A DNA stretch of 26,129 bases from Alphaproteobacteria bacterium. Lineage in GTDB: Bacteria > Pseudomonadota > Alphaproteobacteria > UBA1280 > UBA12223. The translations under genes and the position numbers were made by a program. The DNA lies in NCBI GenBank assembly GCA_003450915.1, contig DMEM01000017.1, positions 1 through 26,129 of the forward strand, in the 5' to 3' direction. Positions 6,990-13,475 of this stretch are shown here, piece by piece. How positions within the stretch are numbered: position 1 is the stretch's first letter; the number at the start of each line of letters is the position of its first letter. Below the pieces are notes generated by a model that saw nothing but the letters and a program-made list of their open reading frames with translations, made no database searches and was not told the DNA's origin.

Positions 6990-7018
6990 ATTATATTACT
7001 ATATGTATATCTTTTCAA
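6990..7018 (-). promoter_or_regulatory. Promoter of the 109-aa unknown gene
   Basis: On the minus strand TTGAAA (7013-7018), a 17-base spacer, and consensus TATAAT (6990-6995), 47 bases before the start codon. Confidence 0.75.
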
Positions 7019-7063
7019 TAGATATTACTGATATTTTTCAAGCAACTATGCTTTTTATGTCAC

Positions 7064-7096
7064 AAAAAAAGATAAGCCTAAATTTAGGCTTATCTT
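7064..7096 (-). terminator. Intrinsic terminator of the 128-aa unknown gene
   Basis: A perfect 14-pair palindrome, 7069-7082 with 7083-7096 (core AAGCCTAAATTTAGGCTT), is followed on the minus strand by a T-run (7064-7070). There are no unpaired bases at the centre, so the real loop must open a few pairs. Confidence 0.85.
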
Positions 7097-7106
7097 AAAT
7101 AATCGA

Positions 7107-7493
7107 TTAAGCATCCATATGAGCAGAACGCTCTTCAAGATGCTTTGGCACGAACTTCAAAGGATCTTCTGATATTTCAGACATCTTCAAAACCTTAAAG
7201 TCTTGCACGCTTACACTTGCTTTTGTAGCATCAAAATAGCACATTATGCCGAATTTTCTGAGAACCAAATCAAAGTAGGCTAATTTGATGTATTCTTCAC
7301 CAAGCCTTACATAAAAGCTATTATTATCTACGATAGTTTTAGTAGTAGACTGCTGAGGATCAAAGTTTAAAGACTTTAAATATGCCTTAGCTACTTTTCG
7401 ATAAAATACTGGCTGCTGGGAGTTTTTACTAAAAGAATCAATAAAATTATTTACTGCTTTACGCTTTGCACTTACACGATTATCTACAATCAT
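7107..7493 (-). CDS. Hypothetical protein (128 aa)
   Basis: Not recognised. The N-terminal part is basic (RVSAKRKAVNNF, YRKVAKAYLKSL) and the C-terminal part mixed; it looks soluble, with no signal peptide. The start codon has a GGAG site at good spacing. A promoter with a 17-base spacer lies at 7541-7569 and a perfect palindromic terminator follows the stop, so it is likely a single-gene unit. The basic N-terminus could bind nucleic acid or lipid, but nothing in the sequence decides this. Confidence 0.7.
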   Translation of the reverse strand: MIVDNRVSAKRKAVNNFIDSFSKNSQQPVFYRKVAKAYLKSLNFDPQQSTTKTIVDNNSFYVRLGEEYIKLAYFDLVLRKFGIMCYFDATKASVSVQDFKVLKMSEISEDPLKFVPKHLEERSAHMDA

Positions 7494-7540
7494 CCATTGA
7501 TCTCCATAAAAAGGGACAAAAATAAAAACACCTAAATGCT

Positions 7541-7569
7541 TTTATAATATTACTGTTTTAGTATAACAA
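7541..7569 (-). promoter_or_regulatory. Promoter of the 128-aa unknown gene
   Basis: On the minus strand TTGTTA (7564-7569), a 17-base spacer, TATAAA (7541-7546). Confidence 0.7.
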
Positions 7570-7602
7570 TAAAAAATACAAATTTCAATATTTAGCAGAC
7601 AT

Positions 7603-7629
7603 AAAAAAAGGGCTCCTAATAGAGCTCTT
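7603..7629 (-). terminator. Intrinsic terminator of the secreted unknown gene
   Basis: On the minus strand AAGAGCTC (7622-7629) pairs with GAGCCCTT (7608-7615) with one A-C mismatch, followed by a run of T (7603-7609). It begins directly after the stop codon at 7632. Confidence 0.75.
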
Positions 7630-7631
7630 TT

Positions 7632-7997
7632 CTATTTGTAAGTAACTGGTGTATCTGATGATTGACCAATTGCATTACCAGCTTGAGTGGACCACTTAAT
7701 CCAACCGAACATGCCGGAAGACCCCATAGCCTCACCTCTATAATAACCAACTTTAATAATTCGGTCATATTTAAAGTACTTATTATAAAAATCTTGAACG
7801 AAGACCTTGTAAACATCATTCTTCATTAGATGTTTACAAGAAAAAGCATCAACAATTTTTAAAAAGCTTGTATTATTTTCTCTTGTTAGCTTTACTACAA
7901 CCTCACATTCAGGGGCAGCTAGCTTAGCAGCATTAGTCTCAATACTAGCAACTAACAGAAAAAATACTGCAATCAATATTTTCATCTTTAACAACAC
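7632..7997 (-). CDS. Small secreted protein of unknown function
   Basis: A 121-residue protein with a clear Sec signal peptide: a basic start, the hydrophobic core ILIAVFFLLVASI and a likely cleavage after ETNA. The mature part has two cysteines (in PECEVV and FSCKHL) that could form a disulfide in the periplasm or outside. The C-terminal third is rich in Gly/Ser/Trp (GSSGMFGWIKWS). A GTG start at 7997 is preferred because the AAGGA site at 8003-8007 is five bases away. An ATG four codons in (7985) gives nearly the same signal peptide but poor spacing. Not recognised as a family; likely exported. Confidence 0.7.
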   Translation of the reverse strand: MLLKMKILIAVFFLLVASIETNAAKLAAPECEVVVKLTRENNTSFLKIVDAFSCKHLMKNDVYKVFVQDFYNKYFKYDRIIKVGYYRGEAMGSSGMFGWIKWSTQAGNAIGQSSDTPVTYK

Positions 7998-8018
7998 ACA
8001 TATCCTTAATATTTAATC

Positions 8019-8046
8019 AAAAAGAGTGTTTTTAAACACCCTTTTT
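8019..8046 (-). terminator. Intrinsic terminator of gyrA
   Basis: The stem AAAAAGAGTGTTT (8019-8031) pairs with AAACACCCTTTTT (8034-8046), with one mismatch and a 2-base centre. On the minus strand it ends in T5. It lies a few bases after the gyrA stop. Confidence 0.85.
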
Positions 8047-8052
8047 ACAATA

Positions 8053-10725
8053 TTAAACCTCTTCAGTTTCTGCTTTTGCTTCAACATCTACAACAGTTTC
8101 TTCAGCCTCAACAACATCAGCTGTTTCAGTTACATCTGTTACTTCAATTGGGTTACCATCTTCATCAAACTCTACTTCTTCATCTTCAGCAAATAGGCTT
8201 GCTGGAATAGAAATGCAGTTAAGAGCTTTAGATTTTTTCTCTGTTTTAAAGATTGTAACACCTTGAGTTGAACGTCCAATTACAGAAATATCTGAAACAT
8301 TAGTTCTAATTACTTGACCATCTGAAGTAACAACCATGATTTGATCATCCTCTTCAACTGGAAGTGAAGCGATAACTTTACCGTTTCTTTCTGATACTTT
8401 AATTGCCATTACACCTTTAGTACCACGAGATTTTGCTGTAAACTCATCTTGATTTGTACGTTTACCAAAACCGTTTTCAGTAATTGTTAAGATGTATGGG
8501 TGATTATCTTGAATTACACGCATTGAAACAAGTTCATCTCCATCACGAAGTGTAATACCTCTAACACCTAAAGCTGTTCTACTTGCAATTGGACGTAATG
8601 AGTCAAGAGCAAATCTATTAATTGAACCGTCTTTAGTTGTCATAATAATATCACCATGGCCTTCTAAAGATACACAAACATCTAATAGCTCATCACCTTC
8701 ATTTAATGAACAACCTTTAATACCGTTAACATGAACATTGTTAAACGCTGTTAATGGTGTTTTACGGATAATACCGAATTTAGTTGCAAATAATGCTACA
8801 TAATCAGTCCAAGACTCTTTATCTTTAGGAACCGGAAGAACACGCATAACTCTCTCAGTTTTTTCAATATTTAAGAAGTTAATTAATGCTTTACCACGAG
8901 CATGTGATGAACCAACAGGTAGTTCATAAACTTTACGTTGGTAAACTTTACCTTCTGTTGTAAAGAATAATAACGGATCATGTGTATTAGCAACAAATAG
9001 AGTTTCTAATTGCTCTTTATCTTTCATGTTTGCCATTGACTTACCTTTACCGCCACGTCTTTGCGCTCTATAAGAATCAAGAGGTTGACGTTTAACATAG
9101 CCGTCTGTTGAAATAGTAACAACCATTTCTTCTGGTTTAATTAAATCTTCAATTGATAAATCACCACCAAATTCAGTAATTACAGTTTTTCTAGGGTCTG
9201 CAAATTGCTCTTTAACAGCTACAAGCTCTTCTTTTAGAATATTTAATAAAACATCTCTATTTGCTAAAATATTAACAAGAGTTCTGATATAGTCTGAAAT
9301 TTCGTTCGCTTCATTTTGAATCTTATCACGTTCTAGACCTGTTAAACGGTGTAGTCTCATTTCTAAAATAGCTTGAGCTTGAATTTCTGACATTTTATAA
9401 TTACCATCAGCATCAATTTTTTCACCTAATAATTCAATTAGAGTTTTAACTTGACCAACATGCCATGTTCTTGCAAGCAATGAAGCCTTAGCTGTTGCTG
9501 AGTCTGGTGAATTACGAACAATTTTAATAATTTCATCAATATTATCAACAGCTGTCGCAAGACCTGCTAAAATATGAGCTCTTGCTCTTGCTTTTCTTAA
9601 GTCGAACTTAGTTCTTCTTGTAATAACTTCTTCTCTGTGACGTAAGAATGCTACTAAAATGTCTTTTAGACCCATTCTCTTAGGACGACCATCATCAATT
9701 GCTAACATGTTAAATGCGAATGATGTTTGTAATGAAGTGTGTTTAAATAGAGTGTTTAGAACAATTTCAGGAAGAGAATCTCTTTTTAGCTCAATAACAC
9801 CACGCACACCGTGTCTATCTGATTCATCACGTAGATCTGAAATACCTTCAATAACACCATCTTTAACTAACTCAGCGATTCTTTCAAATAATCTAGCTTT
9901 ATTAACCTGGTAAGGCATTTCATCAATAATAATTGCATTACGACCTTCAGGAGTTTCCTCAAAGTGAGTTGCAGCACGCATTAAAACAGAACCACGGCCT
10001 GTTTCATAGATAGTTTCTAATCTATCAGCACCTAATAATAATGCACCTGTTGGAAAATCTGGAGCTTTAACATAATACATTAGATCACGAGTTGAAGCTT
10101 CTGGGTTATCTACTAAATGCAATGCAGCATCTACTGTTTCACCTAAGTTATGAGGAGGAATATTTGTTGCCATACCAACAGCAATACCTGCTGAACCATT
10201 AACTAGTAAGTTAGGGTAACGTGCTGGTAGTACAATCGGTTCTAGTTCTGACTCATCATAGTTAGGTCTAAAATCTACTGTATCTTTATCTAAGTCTGTT
10301 AATAAAGCTGTTGCAACTTTTTGCATTCTTGATTCAGTATAACGCATAGCAGCTGGGCTATCACCATCCATTGAACCAAAGTTACCTTGACCATCTACTA
10401 ATGGCACTCTCATTGAGAAGTCTTGAGCCATACGAACCATTGTATCATATACTGCTGTATCACCATGTGGGTGATATTTACCAATTACATCACCAACGAT
10501 ACGCGCTGATTTTTTGTAAGGTCTGTTCCATTCATTACCTAGCATTTTCATTGCAAATAGTACACGTCTGTGAACTGGTTTTAAACCGTCACGAACATCT
10601 GGAAGTGCACGAGATACAATAACAGACATCGCATATTTTAAATACGAGTCTTTCATAGATTGGTCAATAGCAATTTTTTCTACTGAAGAATCTTCTACAA
10701 TTGGATTGTCAATATTATCTGTCAT
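8053..10725 (-). CDS. gyrA: DNA gyrase subunit A
   Basis: Breakage-reunion subunit of gyrase, which introduces negative supercoils with GyrB. The 890 residues start MTDNIDNPIVEDSSVEKIAI. The active-site tyrosine is Tyr129 in AAMRYTE. The quinolone-resistance region HPHGDTAVYDTMVRMAQ has Thr90 at the E. coli Ser83 position and Asp94 at the Asp87 position. Thr is the natural residue in several bacteria, so it is not by itself a resistance mutation. The GyrA box QRRGGKG, needed for DNA wrapping, is present and is followed by the beta-pinwheel repeats. The last 40 or so residues form a strongly acidic Glu/Asp/Val tail. The partner gyrB is not in the window. It is a single-gene unit with its own terminator. 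There is no sign of a frameshift. Confidence 0.97.
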   Translation of the reverse strand: MTDNIDNPIVEDSSVEKIAIDQSMKDSYLKYAMSVIVSRALPDVRDGLKPVHRRVLFAMKMLGNEWNRPYKKSARIVGDVIGKYHPHGDTAVYDTMVRMAQDFSMRVPLVDGQGNFGSMDGDSPAAMRYTESRMQKVATALLTDLDKDTVDFRPNYDESELEPIVLPARYPNLLVNGSAGIAVGMATNIPPHNLGETVDAALHLVDNPEASTRDLMYYVKAPDFPTGALLLGADRLETIYETGRGSVLMRAATHFEETPEGRNAIIIDEMPYQVNKARLFERIAELVKDGVIEGISDLRDESDRHGVRGVIELKRDSLPEIVLNTLFKHTSLQTSFAFNMLAIDDGRPKRMGLKDILVAFLRHREEVITRRTKFDLRKARARAHILAGLATAVDNIDEIIKIVRNSPDSATAKASLLARTWHVGQVKTLIELLGEKIDADGNYKMSEIQAQAILEMRLHRLTGLERDKIQNEANEISDYIRTLVNILANRDVLLNILKEELVAVKEQFADPRKTVITEFGGDLSIEDLIKPEEMVVTISTDGYVKRQPLDSYRAQRRGGKGKSMANMKDKEQLETLFVANTHDPLLFFTTEGKVYQRKVYELPVGSSHARGKALINFLNIEKTERVMRVLPVPKDKESWTDYVALFATKFGIIRKTPLTAFNNVHVNGIKGCSLNEGDELLDVCVSLEGHGDIIMTTKDGSINRFALDSLRPIASRTALGVRGITLRDGDELVSMRVIQDNHPYILTITENGFGKRTNQDEFTAKSRGTKGVMAIKVSERNGKVIASLPVEEDDQIMVVTSDGQVIRTNVSDISVIGRSTQGVTIFKTEKKSKALNCISIPASLFAEDEEVEFDEDGNPIEVTDVTETADVVEAEETVVDVEAKAETEEV

Positions 10726-10803
10726 TTTGAATTATCTTTCGATTATATTTTCATAAGCCCTCAAAAAGGCATTTTAAATCATTTTTACTGAAATAACCTG
10801 CTT

Positions 10804-10812
10804 ATTATACCA
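10804..10812 (-). promoter_or_regulatory. Candidate extended -10 promoter of gyrA
   Basis: On the minus strand TGGTATAAT: consensus TATAAT (10804-10809) preceded by TG one base upstream. No good -35 is visible, as expected for an extended -10 element. The transcript would have a leader of about 70 bases. A second TATAAT lies further upstream (10887-10892) without a -35. Confidence 0.5.
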
Positions 10813-10923
10813 TAAAAAAAACAGCAAAACCACTTTTAAAGGCCTCAAAAACGAGTTTTTAAGCATTTTTAAATCTTTTTTCGTCAATTATACGCTACTT
10901 TTTAATTTTTAAAATTTTTAGAC

Positions 10924-10966
10924 AAAAAAATAAAAGCCCTTAGATTAATTTCTAAGAGCTTTTATT
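10924..10966 (-). terminator. Intrinsic terminator of the 214-aa unknown gene
   Basis: A 16-position stem, 10929-10944 with 10951-10966, has one internal mismatch and a 6-base loop, followed on the minus strand by T7 (10924-10930). It sits eight bases past the stop codon. Confidence 0.9.
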
Positions 10967-10974
10967 TTCCGAAG

Positions 10975-11619
10975 TTAGTGAATAAGTTGATGTTTAATTT
11001 CAAATTCTGCGAAGATATTTTTTTCCTCATGCTCATTAATAAGTCTTTGCTGAGTTTGTGAGGCTGCCAGAGACATATCATATGCACGTTCAGAAATCAA
11101 CATAAGATTATCTTGAACTTCAAGCTGTTCTAAAGCTTGAGTTTTAGGACCATCATGAAATGTGTCAAAAAACCGGTTAGGCTCTACCGGACCTGCTAAA
11201 ATGCTATAATACATCCCATAGAGATCATCAAAACCGAATTCCATAAAAGATACCTTAGCAAAACTTAAAGGATCATACGGAGTACATGCTAAAAATGAGT
11301 TAGCGGCTTCTAAACTTTCAGCAAACTTTTCTAAATAATTAAAACATTTTTTATTTATATCTTCAAGCTGCTCAACTATCATATTTTCAAAATCTAAGTC
11401 ATCATCAATCAGCTCTTCAAGCTCACATAAATCATCTAAAGAACTTAAAAAGCTAACGGCTTTATCACGCCTTCCAAGTTTTGAATTAGTCAACCCCACT
11501 GCTATTATAACCATATTATCTATAAGTTTACGAGCATCTGAGTTTGCAAGTAATGAAATATTTTCTATATTTTCTTTTGCCGTTTCTAGGACATCTTCAT
11601 CAGTCTGTTTATAAATCAT
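10975..11619 (-). CDS. Hypothetical acidic helical protein (214 aa)
   Basis: Not recognised. The 214 residues are rich in Glu, Asp and Leu (for example LCELEELIDDDLDFENMIVE) and look helical throughout. There is no signal peptide or membrane segment; a central FGFDDLYGMYYSILAGPVE stretch is the most distinctive part. It has a near-consensus promoter, a GGGGG-type ribosome site and a long terminator of its own. It is followed downstream by gyrA but not cotranscribed with it, judging by the terminator. It resembles the two genes to its right in acidity and helical character, though no direct sequence repeat between them was found by eye. Confidence 0.75.
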   Translation of the reverse strand: MIYKQTDEDVLETAKENIENISLLANSDARKLIDNMVIIAVGLTNSKLGRRDKAVSFLSSLDDLCELEELIDDDLDFENMIVEQLEDINKKCFNYLEKFAESLEAANSFLACTPYDPLSFAKVSFMEFGFDDLYGMYYSILAGPVEPNRFFDTFHDGPKTQALEQLEVQDNLMLISERAYDMSLAASQTQQRLINEHEEKNIFAEFEIKHQLIH

Positions 11620-11662
11620 ACATCCCCCTAATACCTAAGGTAAACGTTATTATTGTAGAAAT

Positions 11663-11691
11663 ATTATATAAGCTAATTTTTTAGAAATCAA
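11663..11691 (-). promoter_or_regulatory. Promoter of the 214-aa unknown gene
   Basis: On the minus strand TTGATT (11686-11691), a 17-base spacer, and consensus TATAAT (11663-11668), about 44 bases before the start codon. Confidence 0.75.
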
Positions 11692-11696
11692 TATAA

Positions 11697-11730
11697 AAGC
11701 CCCTCTCTATTTTCACAGAATAAGGAGCTT
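11697..11730 (-). terminator. Probable terminator of the 304-aa unknown gene
   Basis: On the minus strand AAGCTCCT (11723-11730) pairs with AGGGGCTT (11697-11704). One position is a U-G pair in the minus-strand RNA but a C-A mismatch on the plus strand, which supports minus-strand use. A short TTTTATAT tract follows. Confidence 0.65.
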
Positions 11731-11745
11731 ATGAATTTGCTAAAT

Positions 11746-12660
11746 TTAAACATCTTGAGATTCAACCTGTTCATCTTCTGATACATCAGAAGCATCAACT
11801 TTAATAAATTGTAAATATTTACGACCTTGCATAGCCAAAGAGCTGTAAATATTAAAAAAACTATCAAAAGCCTTATTAATCTCTAAAACTTCATTTATAT
11901 TATTATAACTGCTAGCATCAATAGTTACAGTCCACTCTTCAAGAAAATCAGACTTCTCCTTCAAAAATTTAATTTTTGCAACATACTCCTCAGCATCTTT
12001 CTTACTAATATTATGCATATTCAGCTTTGCCAGCTCAACAACAGTACCAGCAATATCGCAATATGCTTGATAATCAGGTCCATCAACGATATGTTCATAT
12101 TGCAATAAACATCCCCAAGCCTTATTACGCTGAAGGGTATATTCTGCTTCAGACTCGGATACTTCAAATTCTGAGTCTTCTAGGTCTTGCGGCATCACAT
12201 TTGGATCACCATCACAGTAAATTTCAGGTGGATTATACGCAGATAACTCTGATTCATCTGGGCAAATAAAATCATCAATTTCAGTGTATTCACTCAAAAA
12301 ACAGCTAGGCACTCGACTGGCCAGTTTTTCACGATATGGTTCATATTTCTCCAAAATCTCAAGTATTGAGTCTGTCGCTTCCAGCAATTCAATTACCATT
12401 TGAACATTATGCTCTAGATAATTATCAATCCCCTCCAACTTTGAAAACAAAACACAAGTAGCACCTCTCGATTCTGATAACTTTTCATAATAAAATGGCA
12501 AATACATTAAATCTTGATACTCTTTAGAACTCTCTTCATAATTTTCAAGTGCTAGTAATGAGACTAAGGCTGCCCGCTGCATAATATCAAGCTGTAGGTC
12601 GATATCAACATCATCTAAGCGATTTTGACAACTTTCTATCAGTTCTGGTAGTTTTTTCAT
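11746..12660 (-). CDS. Hypothetical acidic helical protein (304 aa)
   Basis: Not recognised. A large acidic, mostly helical cytoplasmic protein with a Pro/Asp/Glu-rich middle (around SAYNPPEIYCDGDPNV) and an acidic end (DVSEDEQVESQDV). The start at 12660 (MKKLPELIESCQNRL) is preferred. An AAGGA site lies seven bases upstream of it, whereas the ATG six bases earlier sits almost on top of that site and the longest reading (to 12693) has no site. It is flanked by terminators on both sides, so it is probably a single-gene unit. There is no signal peptide, membrane segment or catalytic motif. The length and composition alone do not suggest a function. Confidence 0.75.
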   Translation of the reverse strand: MKKLPELIESCQNRLDDVDIDLQLDIMQRAALVSLLALENYEESSKEYQDLMYLPFYYEKLSESRGATCVLFSKLEGIDNYLEHNVQMVIELLEATDSILEILEKYEPYREKLASRVPSCFLSEYTEIDDFICPDESELSAYNPPEIYCDGDPNVMPQDLEDSEFEVSESEAEYTLQRNKAWGCLLQYEHIVDGPDYQAYCDIAGTVVELAKLNMHNISKKDAEEYVAKIKFLKEKSDFLEEWTVTIDASSYNNINEVLEINKAFDSFFNIYSSLAMQGRKYLQFIKVDASDVSEDEQVESQDV

Positions 12661-12774
12661 TTTCATATCCTTAGCGCCAATAAATAGCAGCAAAAAATAT
12701 AATAAGAGTAAAGTATATAAAGATATACACTACAAAAGACATACGACGTTATTAATAGTATATGCATAAAAACG

Positions 12775-12802
12775 AAAAAAATCCAGCACTAGACTGGATT
12801 TT
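12775..12802 (-). terminator. Intrinsic terminator of the 147-aa unknown gene
   Basis: A perfect 9-pair stem, AAAATCCAG (12778-12786) with CTGGATTTT (12794-12802), has a 7-base loop and on the minus strand a T-run (12775-12780). Confidence 0.9.
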
Positions 12803-12820
12803 AATTAAGTTTTTGGTTCA

Positions 12821-13264
12821 TTAAGCAGCCGCTTGTTTGTAATCAATGGTAAACTCAACATCTTCAAGAAGATGATTAGCAACAGCCTCAACATCGTTAA
12901 TAAGCAAACACTCTGCCAGTTCGAGAACGTAATCTAAAGCATCTTCATACTCTTCAACCAGTCCATCCATTGCTAAGATTTCATCGCACTGTTCAGGGGT
13001 TAGATTAGGTTTTTCTTCAACATAACACATCGAAAGACCGTTTATATAGTCGGCCTTACAATTAGCATGAGAGAGAGTTAACAGATAGACCACAGATACC
13101 ATCACCTGAGATTCATCACCAGTATACACATGCTTTTTAGCCAGATCTGCCGCCTGGCTAATAATGTTTGAATTAGGATAGCGCTTTTGAGAAAGCAAAT
13201 CTGCAAATTTATTTTGCTCTTCCAAAGCCATGAAAATGATCTCTAGAGAAAAGGAACTGTTCAT
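12821..13264 (-). CDS. Hypothetical acidic protein (147 aa)
   Basis: Not recognised. The 147 residues look helical and are acidic in the C-terminal half (MDGLVEEYEDALDYVLELAE). There are cysteines in HANCKAD, SMCYVEE and EQCDEIL, and no export signal. The start at 13264 is set by a perfect AGGAGG site five bases upstream, the strongest ribosome site in the window; the internal Met12 has none. A promoter at 13394-13422 would give a leader of about 120 bases containing three hairpins, so expression may be controlled after transcription. A clean terminator follows. Unknown function. Confidence 0.75.
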   Translation of the reverse strand: MNSSFSLEIIFMALEEQNKFADLLSQKRYPNSNIISQAADLAKKHVYTGDESQVMVSVVYLLTLSHANCKADYINGLSMCYVEEKPNLTPEQCDEILAMDGLVEEYEDALDYVLELAECLLINDVEAVANHLLEDVEFTIDYKQAAA

Positions 13265-13286
13265 TGTAGCCTCCTAATGAGAACAT

Positions 13287-13356
13287 ATCGACATATAAGC
13301 CGATAAAGTAGCCAAATGATTTTGGCCGTAGAAACACTTCAATTATTTAAAGTGTT
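13287..13356 (-). promoter_or_regulatory. Hairpin-rich leader of the 147-aa unknown gene
   Basis: Three hairpins lie between the promoter and the AGGAGG site: AACACTT/AAGTGTT (13333-13356, 10-base loop), GCCAAA/TTTGGC (13311-13326, TGAT loop) and ATCG/CGAT (13287-13304). No known riboswitch class was recognised. Confidence 0.45.
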
Positions 13357-13393
13357 GAAAAGAGTTGTTCATAAAATTGAATGTATTGACAAA

Positions 13394-13422
13394 ATAGTAT
13401 CACTTTATAAATACTCTGTCTA
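13394..13422 (-). promoter_or_regulatory. Candidate promoter of the 147-aa unknown gene
   Basis: On the minus strand TAGACA (13417-13422), a 17-base spacer and TACTAT (13394-13399), the latter preceded by TG one base upstream, as in extended -10 promoters. Confidence 0.5.
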
Positions 13423-13423
13423 C

Positions 13424-13452
13424 AAAAAAACACCCTTTTAAATAAAAGAGTG
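13424..13452 (-). terminator. Intrinsic terminator of rpoD
   Basis: On the minus strand CACTCTTTT (13444-13452) pairs with AAAAGGGTG (13431-13439, one U-G pair) around a 4-base loop, followed by T7 (13424-13430). Confidence 0.9.
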
Positions 13453-13475
13453 CTTTTTATAATAAAATGAATTTT

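Noticed and set aside
7616..7819. Minus-strand 67-aa reading frame
   Set aside because: It is an out-of-frame shadow of the secreted-protein gene at 7632-7997, which has the signal peptide and ribosome site.
12660..13265. Toxin-antitoxin pair among the acidic unknown genes
   Set aside because: The genes have separate terminators, do not overlap, and none shows a toxin-like or DNA-binding antitoxin motif.
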